From positions 12,427,453 through 12,491,452 of the forward strand of contig NC_087084.1 in the NCBI RefSeq assembly GCF_026151205.1: a stretch of DNA of 64,000 nucleotides, given 5' to 3'. This document shows, piece after piece, positions 1 to 12,400 of the stretch. The number at the start of each line of letters is the position of its first letter. Positions within the stretch are counted from its first letter, which is position 1. Made by a program: the position numbers and the translations under genes. Source of the DNA: Bolinopsis microptera. Taxonomy: Eukaryota > Ctenophora > Tentaculata > Lobata > Bolinopsidae. The notes beneath the pieces are model-generated. The model was not told the origin of the DNA. It saw nothing but the letters and a program-made list of their open reading frames with translations, and did not search any database.

Positions 1-3000
1 GCCGTCTAAACCAGCTCTACCAGGTTCTCCTTTAGCTCCAGCTCCTCCTGGGGTTCCGGCAGATCCTGGGCTTCCCTGTGAGAAAAATGTTTTAAATTTT
101 AAGTTTCTTTGAGGTTTGCTTTGCCGATAAGTATAAAAAATGTAGCTTAAGGACGACATTTACAATTAAAGATAAAGCAGACTTACAGGGTTTCCTGGAT
201 TTCCATTGCGGCCAGCGAGTCCCTTCATTCCAGCAGCTCCATCTCTTCCAGGAATTGATCGCCCAGGGTCTCCCTTAGCTCCAGCCCCTCCAGGAGTCCC
301 GGAAGATCCGGGGTTACCAGGACTTCCGCGAGCTCCTGGGTTGCCGCCCCTTCCGGGGCTTCCTTTGCCTCCGTCTCTGCCGGCGGTTCCAGGGTCGCCC
401 CGTCCTCCAGGTGACCCGTTTAAACCATCTTTACCGTTAAGACCGGGTTCACCTTTAGCTCCACCTTGTGAACTTCCCTGAAAACAGATGTGTTATTTCA
501 TATTTAAGGTAATGATTCAATTAGGAAACAATAAAGCTTACAAAACGTTATGAACAGATTAAAATGTATTAGTATTTAGAAAAGTCTTCAACTTACGGGG
601 AGTCCTGCTCGTCCAGCGTCTCCCTTGAGTCCAGCACCACCATCTCTTCCATTCATTCCAGGTTCTCCCTTAGCACCTGAAGCACCAGGGGTACCTGGAG
701 TACCAATTCCATCAGCTCCCTTCATTCCAGGGCCTCCCGGGTTACCAGCTCTACCTTGACTTCCCTTTGCACCAGCTGCTCCCATAGCACCAGGGGTTCC
801 AGGGTTACCTGGAGATCCGAAGTTGCTGACAGTTGCTCCTTTAGCTCCATCACGTCCGGGACGTCCAGCGGTACCAGGCTCACCCTGAATGTTTTATCGT
901 AAACTAATAAATACTTTTGCTTTTGAAAAACCAACCAATATTCCCAGTGCACGGTTTTACGATAAAATTGAAAAAGACTTAAAAAAATATAAAATCTATT
1001 TACCTTAGCTCCGGGGGTTCCAGGAACGGAAGGTCCAGGTGACCCAGGGGGTCCAGGAGGAGCATTAATAGTTCCAGAATCTCCTTTTATTCCAGCTCTT
1101 CCTGGTGCACCATCTCGACCAGGTGTTCCTGCTAATCCAGCATCACCCTTAGATCCAGGGAGACCATTTGACCCTGGGAGGCCGTCCTTTCCTGGGGAAC
1201 CAAGTCCTCCAGATCGGCCAGGCATACCAGCATTTCCTGGGGTACCCATATCTCCTTTTGTACCGGGGGTTCCAACTCCAGGGGCTCCAGCGTTACCTTT
1301 GGAGCCCAATGCCCCGGGGTTTCCTGGTCGACCATCACTACCAGGAAGTCCTGCAAGTCCAGAATCTCCCTTTGTTCCAGCGGTTCCAGGGGTTCCGGGT
1401 GATCCGGGGGTTCCAGGGTTTCCTCTATCTCCTTTAGTCCCTAATCCGCCATTTCGTCCCTAAAGACTTATGTATTAAAATATCAAAATAACTCCTGATG
1501 AGAAAAGAGATTTGACCAAATGGCTTTGTGAAAAAATGTTTGTTTGGTGAATTCAAACAGCTATCTGATATCTGACTAAAATCTTTCAAAATGTGCTTAC
1601 ATCATTTCCAGGCCGCCCTGGTAGTCCATCTTTACCAGGATTTCCAGAAGAACCACCCAAACCCATATCTCCCTTCATTCCAGGCTGACCAGGAACGCCG
1701 TCTTTGCCAGGAGAACCATCATTACCGGAACGACCAGCAATTGCTCTTCCAGGTTCACCTTTAGCTCCATCTTTAGCAGCTCGACCAGGTAAACCAGCGT
1801 CTCCCTTAGATCCACCCATACCAGCAGATCCAGGACTTCCTCTTTCTCCAGGGTTTCCATCTCGGCCAGGCAGACCTGGATTACCCTAAAGAAGTATGAT
1901 ATTTTAGTATATTCATATTTCTGTGGTGCTTTCATCAATAGGGCAAGTTATCTAATTGTGATAAATGATATCAAGAAAAGAATTGATGATAAGTTTAACA
2001 AACCTTTCCTCCTTCTCTTCCGGGCATTCCTGGTGTACCTTTAGCTCCTGGTAATCCTACAGCATCTTGACCATCTTTACCTCGGTCTCCCTTAGCACCT
2101 CCCATTCCGGGTCGTCCAGGAGAACCTGGTTCAGCCCGAGTTCCTGGCTGACCACCTCGACCAGGTAGTCCATTATTACCTTTCTCTCCGGGAGAACCAT
2201 CAGTTCCTCTAACTCCTGGGGTTCCAGGGGTACCGTTAATTCCACCGTCTCCCTTGTCTCCTCGCTGTCCTGGTGTTCCAGAACTACCAGGGGTTCCTGG
2301 TTCTCCTCTCCTGCCAGGTTCTCCCCTTGCACCGAATCGACCAGCATCTCCTTTACCTCCTGGCAAACCAGGTTGTCCCGATGATCCTCTACCTCCCTTT
2401 CCACCGTTAATACCCTGCAATGGAAATTATTGAGTTGACCTAGAAATCACTCGAAGTCGTTAAAACAAATATATTGTGAGCGATGTAAGAATACTTAGAA
2501 TCTTAAATTAATTCTGCCTTTCCCTAATAAATGACTATATGATATCATGTCTATGTACATACTGGAGTTCCAGGTCTCCCGAGAAGTCCGGCCTCTCCCT
2601 TTCTACCGGGTACACCAGGTCGTCCTGAATCTCCCTTGGTACCAGGTGTTCCTGTTCCAGGACGTCCGGAGGATCCAGGAGTACCTCTGTCTCCTTTCAT
2701 TCCTAGACCTCCTGGTGCACCACCATTTCCGGGTTCTCCTCGTTCTCCCTTCATTCCCGGTAATCCGGAGGATCCGGGCCTTCCTGAGCTTCCTGGTGGA
2801 TTTAAAGTTTTAGTAGTTACCTCAACACTCATTCGGCTATGTTCGGTATCGACTTATTTTAAATGCCATGGTCGTTACGATGAGAAATTAAATACCTTTA
2901 TCTCCGTCTTTTCCGTTTACAGTGCGACCTTTTTCTCCAGGAGTACCAGGAGTTCCTCTATCTCCAGGCTGTCCAGGAAGTCCTGGTGTTCCTCGGTCTC

Positions 3001-5107
3001 CTTTACCTCCATCTCTACCTGGACTCCCCTTACCTCCGTCTCGTCCGTTCGTCCCTGGACTACCATCTAAACCAGGCCTTCCTGGTTCACCATTTCGTCC
3101 GCCTTCCCCCTGAAAGTACATTTTATTTAAGTATTTAGTATTCTTCATTTCCCATAAACAAATGAAAATGATAGCACTGTTCATGATTTTTCAAAATTTA
3201 AGGCAAGCGTTCGACAAGCTGTTTTACATTTTCATCGTAAACCTACCTTTTGACCGTTTCGTCCAGAAGTACCACGATCTCCTTTGGCACCAGAACTTCC
3301 GGGTAGACCATTTCGACCTGACTTCCCTGGCTCTCCTTTGTCTCCAGCGAGTCCGGGTAACCTCTCTAGTACACCTGGTCTGCCAGGTTCTCCTGAAAAT
3401 TTCATTTAGTTTCACCACTATTTTTTTTGTAAAAGTTCATCTGAATATGGAAATAAAACATTGCTGTTGGAAATTCTCCGTTTTAACAGAATCTTACCCC
3501 TTTCTCCTTGTCCTGGAAGACCGGGTCGACCTCGTTCTCCGGGTAGACCTGGAGTACCAGCATCTCCTTTAGATCCACCTTGTCCGTCGGTTCCCTGAGG
3601 TTGTAAGATTACATTTACAGATTGAGAACGCGAACGTGTCAGCAAAATATAGAAACGCGATCTAATATTAAACAAACGCATAAAATGCTGTAAAGTAGTT
3701 AAAATAAAAAATAAAAACAATAACTTACGTCCCTTCCTGGGTTTCCAGAAGTACCAGGAGATCCTTTTTCTCCAGCTCGGCCAGGCAATCCGTCTTTGCC
3801 GGGGGTTCCTCCTAGACCTCTAGTACCGGGGGTACCATCACGACCTTTAGCACCTGATAGTCCAGCAGCTCCGTCATTTCCACTCCTTCCAGGGAGTCCT
3901 CTGACCCCCTTTAACCCTGGGGCACCAGGACGACCGTCCATACCACCTCTGCCGGGCTCTCCTTTACCTCCATCACGACCAGGTTCTCCACGACCACCAG
4001 ACTCTCCAGGACCGCCTGCTCTTCCTGGATTTCCTTTACCACCCGAGATTCCAGGTCGACCAGGTTCTCCATTGCGTCCTCCTTCTCCTTTTCCTCCGTC
4101 CATACCGGGTCTTCCAGGCTCTCCTGCAGATCCAGGCAGACCACCAGCTCCCTTCTGACCGGGAGTACCTTGTGATCCGTCCTTACCGGGGTGACCCATG
4201 TCTCCCTTTGTTCCATTACACCCGTCAACGCCAGGAGTACCGGGAATACCGTCAACTCCATCACGGCCAGGATATCCGGATTGGCCGGCATCACCAGGTT
4301 CTCCAACTGGTCCCTGTGGTAGAAAATAATAAATCATTGTTTTTTTGTTTCGATCCCCAATTTAATCATTATGGTGATACTCGGTCTGGCCGTCTGGGAA
4401 GCCCATAGAATTCCAGTTCAGAAACCGAGTAAGGAGGTGCGGCTACTGATGAGAAGCCTCCTTAAAGTTTATTTGGGTTAGAAACGACATCTGGGTCCCT
4501 ACCCTCGCACAAGATTATTCTCAATTTTCTTGTTGTGTTCCACAATCCACAATTACTAACTGTTTTAATTACTTACACCCAGTCCTTGAAGTCCAGAATC
4601 ACCAGTAGGTCCAGGGGGACCGGTCTCTCCAGACATACCTCGGTCTCCCTTCACTCCAGGGGAACCGACAGATCCTCTCATACCTGGGCTACCAGGAGAG
4701 CCTGGAGGTCCAGACGCGCCGGGTCGACCCTGAGGGGTAGTTGTGATCAGAAAGATCATTATTGAATAGTATCATTCATCATGATAAGACATTGATAAAT
4801 AAAAAAAGGCACAAAACAGTGTCCCTATCAAAAGCAGCCACAATTAACCAATGTCATAATCTTCATAGTAGTACCCTAACATTTCCAAGTTAGAATATCT
4901 GCGGTCGTATAGGGTATAATTCTCACGTTAGAACATCTTAGGTCCTTATAATGTTAAAGATATAATTCTCACCCTAGCACCCTTAATGTAAGGGGGTCGT
5001 TGCCCGCAGTTATTACAAGCGGGATCAGCCTCTGCGTCGGGGAGAGCCTCCCCAAACGCACCAGCGACAAGCACAATGCTCAGTATACATCCTATTAGCC
5101 GAGACAT
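1..5107 (-). CDS. Collagen IV alpha chain, gene A (5' part; continues past left edge)
   Basis: Secreted basement-membrane collagen chain that would trimerise and build extracellular networks. Exons read on the minus strand: 5107-4973, 4729-4577, 4313-3729, 3594-3498, 3392-3247, 3109-2896, 2792-2563, 2414-2004, 1885-1601, 1459-1004, 884-597, 477-187, 75 to beyond base 1. All junctions are GT-AG and keep frame, giving 1122 residues in view. The start ATG at 5107 opens a signal peptide ([19 protein letters not shown]), then [13 protein letters not shown], then Gly-X-Y repeats. DGCNGTKGD in exon 3 matches the conserved end of the 7S domain. Interruptions are few (GTRAEP, GRAAKD). The NC1 domain must lie outside the window. 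Exons are much larger than in the two paralogues (up to 585 nt), yet several junctions fall at the same residue counts, so introns were lost here or gained there. Collagen IV identity is firm; subtype is not assignable. Confidence 0.93.
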
Positions 5108-6485
5108 CTTGAGAACGTTGATGAAGCAACCATCAACTAAGACTGGGAAGATGGGTAAGTAATTAATTGGGACTTGGACAAATTTTAAGTTCTAACTGTC
5201 TCAGAACTTCAAAAGAAGAGTCAGCTAGGACATGAAATTTAAAGTGTAATAAATAGTTGAGTATGTAGTTATACTATATAATTATTAATCAAAAGAACTC
5301 TAAGCTGGTTGTGATGTGACCCCTTACGGTTTTGACACGTAACAATGATTTTAGGTATTGATTAGTCAGTATGCTAATGAGTTAATCACTGTCAGGTTAT
5401 TCACCTCATCAACAGTATCTATACCTATAACTTATGTCTTATAAGGTCAAGGTTGCTTGTTAGCATTGAAAAAACGAGGTGTGTGTCTAAAACAGATGAG
5501 CCTGATTTCAAAAGTCTTACGCTTGGAATATAACAAATTTATTACATAATATAATAAACTTATTTAGTTTTATACAAATAATTTTGCGTTGGTTCATGTC
5601 AAATGAAGAACCAATCGCCAAATTTTTGTTAAGTGCTTGCCTGCACCATGATAGTTACTCTCGTGCCTAAATACTGTACCGAGTAGAGCCTTATCACATA
5701 GGTGTAAAAATTGTAGACGCAAATAATCACAACAAAACTTGTAACAGTTAGGTGCAAATGGAGATTGCAGTACATAATCGTACGGTAATTCGCCAAATAC
5801 AATACTGTTTGTAGCGATCAAAGCATCCTAACAATGTTTATATTGCAATTTTATTTACGGTAAGGCGAGCCACTTGAACGCTCATTGGGCCGGACAAATA
5901 AGTCACGTGGGCAGGTACTTCTGCACGTGTGATAAATCAATCACGTGATAAATTACAGTTTGTCACGTGGTAAATAGATTCACGTTTTATACGATAACGG
6001 TGCGTAATGTTTGTTTTACTTTGTCAAGGAAATTGAGGGATGGTAATATTACGGTGCGGTTCATATGACGGTTACCTAAAACTAACAATAACAATGAATA
6101 CTTTTGCCGACAGGATTTTGATTTTGTGCCTATTATTACTGCCATGAGATAAAAATACACTAAATTAGTACATTAGGCGGATTTAAAAAATAAAAAATCG
6201 GGAGTTTTAAAAGACACGATCCGCTCACGTAAAAATTGAATTATCAAAGATACCAACAAGAAATAGCATGACATGTTCCACAAAGATATTCGGATAAAAA
6301 GGATAAATTGAAAATACTCAAGTCAGACCGGGAACCACTGTCATAATATAAAGAATTATAATTCTGACTGCACTCATAGTCATATGTTTGTACTTTTTGA
6401 CCAAGACACAAAAGTTTCCTTGTGTTTGAATAACAATAAAATGAGATGCTAACACCCTGTCTTTACTAGCTGCACATGGTTTGGG
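5108..6485. promoter_or_regulatory. Shared upstream region of divergent collagen genes A and B
   Basis: This 1.38-kb gap separates the start codons of two divergently read collagen IV genes, so it must hold both promoters and 5' UTRs. No convincing coding exon is seen. Its clearest feature is a cluster of CACGTG palindromes at 5904, 5924, 5942 and 5964. Paired collagen IV genes with a shared bidirectional promoter are established for vertebrate COL4A1/COL4A2; extending that to this locus is inference. Transcription starts cannot be placed from sequence alone. Confidence 0.7.
5904..5969. promoter_or_regulatory. Cluster of four CACGTG (E-box-like) motifs
   Basis: CACGTG occurs at 5904-5909, 5924-5929, 5942-5947 and 5964-5969, spaced 20, 18 and 22 bases, roughly two helical turns. 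CACGTG is the classical E-box bound by bHLH-zip factors such as the Max, USF and MITF families. Four copies in 66 bases of AT-rich DNA are unlikely by chance. A similar cluster precedes gene C. Binding itself is not shown. Confidence 0.55.
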
Positions 6486-9400
6486 ATGCAGTGGTCAGTA
6501 GGACTAGTTTTATTGCTCTTAGTGAGTATTAGGGCCCAGAAGGAAAAGATCAAGGGAGAAAAGACAATAATAGCAGACGCTGATCCTTACAACTTCGACC
6601 CGTACTACGGGTGAGTTTCACTATCATTTAATCCAGATCTCTTTATATATATATGTTGCTCCTTTATAAAAATGTGTATTGTTTTTTAAATCAGGACAAT
6701 ATTTTTGAAACACCCTGTATTACGTTATATATTCACAAAAATAATTCTTGTGTTTGCACAGGGACCTCACATCTAACTGCTCCCAATATAATCGAACGAG
6801 CTTATAATTATTTATATAGAGGAAAACCATAGATTAACTCATTTCCCACAGAAATTAACTCATTTCCCGCATAAATTAACTCATTTCCCACAGAAATGGA
6901 GGAGGAGGAGGTGGATACAACCCGTACGACAGAGTGCCAGGTACCCGACCAAAAGACCCAGAATGTAAGAACTGTGAACAGAGGCCCTACATCGTAAAGG
7001 GTGACACCGGGACCACTGGTAAACCAGGATTTGAGGGCCCTAGAGGAGGTAGTGGTGAGCCGGGACCTCCTGGTAATCCTGGAGCTATGGGCAGCAGGGT
7101 GAGTGTGAAACCTTGTTCTTCTCTTTTTTTATAATTTTCTTTTTTGAAAACCTACTTGGTGAAGTTTTAGTTGAGTGAAGAGGAATATGCATTGGAAAAC
7201 ACAGCTATATGTAATGGTGTTGTAAATAACACTGATATAATTCAGCTTGGATTGGTGAAATACGGGTAGACCACATGACATGACAATTATAGTACTATAG
7301 TAGCTTCCCGTTTATTGCAGTTATAGTGGGATCTTTTACTTATTAACTCCACCATAACCCTCTCTACTCTCCAGGGTCCAGCAGGAGCAGCAGGACCAAG
7401 AGGGCTAGCCGGAGAAGTGGGTGAGGAAGGACCAGCGGGTAGCAAGGGATTTGAAGGAGCCAGAGGACGACCAGGTGTGTATTCAAGCTTTTCATTTAAA
7501 ATTAAAACAAGTCCTTTATATTGTGGAGCCAGGGTTTGTACTGGATACACCTAGTTATTGAGTTAAAACGCCTCCATCCCATTACGTAATACTCAATAAA
7601 TGTAATAGATTTGTATCTGTATGGCGAAGAATTAAAATGATAAATTAAGCAGCACTATATTTCATATAGGTTATCTAACATATTGTAATTACCTTATCGA
7701 CCTTTATTTGAACGGAGATTAATTTGACGCTTATGTCCGTTCACGCAATGTCCGTTCAAATAACGTCCGATCATGTATCCGTATAACAATTATTTAAACT
7801 GTGTAATCATCGTTATATTTGTTATTTTTATAATATCTGAATGGTAAAAATTTAAAACTAGAGATTCAACAGCACTATTTCTCACTACAAACCGTCAAGT
7901 AAAAATAAGTTCAACAATAGAGATTGGAGCTGGTATAAAAGTCATAAATTGGCAGTTGAAACAACAACAAAAGACTCTTTTAAAAACCCTAAAAAGTATG
8001 ATATGCATCCTCCTAACAGTAACAACATTCTAAAAATATCTCCAATAGGCAGACCAGGTAGACACGGCGTAGACGGTAACCCCGGACAAGCTGGTATAGA
8101 TGGGTGTAACGGTACCAGGGGAGATGATGGTACTCCTGGTACCCCCGGAGTTATAGGTCTCCCTGCATCTGCTGTGAGTTTTTAGAGTTTTAGAATGGAA
8201 ATATAACAATGATCGGTGACGTAATATCAAATTAAAATAATTTATTATACAACTGGCCAGTCGATGCTATTAAACATAGTATTTATACTTGATGGTATAA
8301 CGGGAATCGGTCACGAGGGCGAACTCACTGAGTTCGCCCTCGTTGAGTGAATCAGCCTTTTGATCAATGGTTTTCCAAAAAGTAATAAAACAAATTGTGG
8401 GAATTTTTGTGATAATTTGAATAAGTTATTACTTGGGATAATCATCACTCATTATAAGTAAGTGTCTGTAAAGATACGTAATCGAATCAAGATCATAATA
8501 ACATAATATCAGCGTCAAAAATACTTTATGGACACGTTCATTTGAGTTTGAGGATATTGGTAAACAAAAATGATAGCGTTTTCGACGATAGTGGCTTAAT
8601 TTTGACATCTATTAACCTAGCACGTTCAGAAGTTCTGAACATTAGCCACGTAACCCATACTCCCATATGCACTGCTCAGAAAGAAAATCTATTGTTGTTA
8701 GGCACTATAATGGTTCAAATGTCACATTTTGTGTGACTTAGTTAACTGCAGTTGTCTAATTATCATTCCTTGGTCTGAAATATAGTAGATTAGGTCAATC
8801 TAACAATTATGATACAACATTGGTTAAAGGGCACGGATCGAACGGTTACAAGGCAATATTTGGGTAACTTTGTCACACTCAGAATACCATACCTCTATTC
8901 TACTATGAGATGTCCTCAAAAACCTTTTAACTCATTATTTGATGGTTGATCTACCAATCAAAGCCCTAAAATATGTTGTTTCGAATAGTTAGCTAAAAAG
9001 GCACTTGGTTATTGGGAAATGAGGTAAATTCCGTCACAATATTTGGAATTTTAAATTTTGGGCGAATTATTTATATCTGATTTTGGTTTGAAAGGCGGGA
9101 AAACTTTGATGACAATGTAGTTGATGCAAGTTAAGATCAGTGTTTACATTGTCACAAAAAATGATACGAAATCGTAAATAGGTTAAAAATAATGATTATA
9201 GAATGAAATAGTCTCTTATAATAACTCTTATAATAACTGATGTGACAAAGTAAACATGTCTTGCCCCTATTTGAAGATCTGTATATTCTATGACTCTATT
9301 AGCATTCAACATTCTTTGCTATAAATGGCTACAGCTAACACTATTAATGCTAAGTACCAAACAACAAGTGGGAGGTGGATCGTTGGTATACCGTTAAATC

Positions 9401-12400
9401 GATTTAACACCGCAATTCCAGTCGCAAGCCTGGGACCACTACTAGCATTGTCACAACATCTACAAAGCTGCCATATAGCCTGACTGACAATTTTCTCGAC
9501 TGACTGACAATGTTTCTTCTTTTCCCCATTTAGAATACAAAGATTAGTACATTTTAGCTTATGATTAATATTATATTTTTACCTATAGTTTACCTAGATT
9601 TCAGACAAAAATCGGTAGAATATTGTCCAGAACATCAGAGCTCAAGTTTAACAATTTTAGGTTAAATTTGTCAAAATCACTAAAAATGTGACAAAATTGA
9701 CTTTTCCTGCCCCAACAATTTCAAGATAGTGTGTAAAAATTAGCATAGGCTGCTTTATTACCTATATAAATCAATCCAAACTACGAAAAAGATCTGTTAA
9801 TCTGATGACGATTACCTAACTCTAATAGTAACTGATGTGACAAAGTAAACATGTCTTGCCCCTATTTTGAAGATCTATAACTCTATTAGAATTCAGCATT
9901 CTTTCAGAAACGATTGGTAGAATATTGTCTAGAACATCAGGGCTCAAGTTTAACAATTTTAGATTAATTTGTCAAAGACGCTGAAAATGTGACAAAATTA
10001 ACTTTCCCTGCCCCAAAAATATCAAGATAGTGTGTTAAAATTGGCATAGGATGCTTTATTGCCTATACTATATTAATCGATTCAAACTACGAAAAAGATC
10101 TGTTAATCTGATGACGATTACCTAACTCTTATAATAACTGATGTGACAAAGTAAACATGTCTTGCCCCTATTTTGAAGAGCTATACTTCTATTAGAATAC
10201 TATGTAACTTTATCATCAATGAACTAGTTATTTTGCCAGCAAGGAGCTAACAGAGTTATAATAATTTTGTTGTGACGAAATTACCCTATTTTTGACCATG
10301 TTGCGGTAGTTTAATTGTGACACTGTTAACATATTGCCACCCGATAATGATTTATGTGACTGATGCGTGGTACTAGCAGTGTTGTTTGATCCATAGTATG
10401 TAATATAAGGGGTTTAAGCTGGTATATCATTATTTGTTTAATTTCACACATGTTCAGATATCATCAAGATTATGTGACAAAGTAAACTTGTTTGTGCCTT
10501 CTGTGTTTTAATTCCTTACGACTATATGATATAATAACAATTCCTAGCACTTCCAGGCCATCAAATAAACCTACACTACTCAGCATTGCTTATCAGGGTG
10601 CCCTAAACATTCTTCACATGTTTTCTTAAATGTGTGACAGAGTAAACCTGAGTGCACCATCTAACGAAAAAAAGTCGTCAAATATGTAGGTAATGGTCAT
10701 ATGTACCCATCCAATCAACTGGACACCCAAAAATTTGGTCAAAAACGGCAGCAAGGGGTCCATATTTACTCCGTCACATGTTTATAGTGTGACAATGTAA
10801 CCATTTCCGTGCCGGCCGTATTTAAGCGATATCTTATCACCTGATTAAAATATCGTTAAGTGACAAAGTTAGCCTAGAGGATGAAACGGTTATCCTAACC
10901 ATCAAGGGTTTGTGTAATTTCATAGTGTGACAAAGTCAACTACACTGTGCCTTTTAATAGGGTCACTTATATTTACCAATATCCTCAAACTCAAATGAAC
11001 GTGTCCTTATACGCATGAAAAGAACCCCAATTCATTCGACCTTTTGTCTATATTATCATGAATTGATTATAAAATACCTTTCTAAGTACTCTATTTTATA
11101 TTTACAGTGCTGATCGTGGCTTTTTAAGGTATAAGCACGCTCAAATCACATTATAAGTTTGGATGGGCTTTAAAATCAATCCACTCTTCCATTCAATTTA
11201 CATATGATAATCATCACTTTGAAAACGTAGTCCTGTTTAATTGACTCCCCTTAATAATTTTGTCTGCTTCTTCTTCAACTCCCATCTGCTTATGCAGCAT
11301 ATTAGATTAAAGTCGATGATTTCTGATTTTACGAGATAAATCATCTAACTTAGTCATTGTTATGCAGCTTGGTCTCTCTCGTCATAGCTCCCTTGTTCGT
11401 CTCAGAGTTGGGTTATCATTTCTTTGTTGTCTCGTACTCCAGTCATCTCTGCTGTGCCTGGAACTCCTCCGTCTTGCACTGCTACATAATTTAGCTCAAT
11501 GGTGTTAGCTGTTGATAATCGTTGAAATCTTAGACTTAACTCTCGGTAAATTCTTGAACCATTGATTAGGGTTCCGAGTCTTTGGATAGGTACGCTAATA
11601 AGGTTTGTTACAGTGTCATCATAGATTAGTGGGTTTATGACTGAGTTGATGGGTAGAATAATCATGGAAAACAGGCCATACCATGGTGTTGCATCTACCA
11701 CATCAAGGGAATGTAGGACACAGATCACTATGAAGGGCACCCAGCAAAGGAAATCTGTAGTGATGATGATGGTAATTCTTAAGTTCATTTTTCTATTGCG
11801 TTGAGTTATCTGTCGGTTCCCTCCTGACTGAGTCAAACTTTTAGAAGATTTGCGAGATATGATGGCAATGATTAAGTATGAAGCTGTAATGAAAAAGAAG
11901 CAAACAAAGTTCAGGGCAAGAATTGCCCATACCAAGTGCCTCTGTGGATCATTTTCTTTGACAAAATATTTGAAGAGGCAGACTCCATCGTTTCCATAGA
12001 ATTCTACCTTTTGTATGTTTTTTGTGTAATCTTCATACCTATTATCGTGAGAATACATCTCGGACATCATTTTGTTGATCAAATGCCAACTGAGTGTTTT
12101 TTCTTTCATTCTACCAAAGTATCCTTGAAAGACGGCAAATAGCGCCTGCTTGTTCATTGTTCCAATAAATATTTTTAGCTCTTCTGCATATTTTACTCCA
12201 TTGACGAATAAATCCTCAAATTTGGAGATAATTGGGATAACAGCAATGATAATGGACGCCAACGTCATCATAAAAACACCTCCGGCAACTTGGAGTGATT
12301 TTATTAAGGTAACTTCTCCCGGAATTCTCATAGAATGTTTTATTCCAAAAATTCGGGTGAGGCTCAGTGCACACATAGCAAAAAGCGAGACTTGAGATCC

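Noticed and set aside
206-4306. Long plus-strand proline-rich frames opposite gene A
   Set aside because: They are antisense shadows of Gly-X-Y codons (GGN CCN reads as Pro/Gly on either strand) and end at the same introns.
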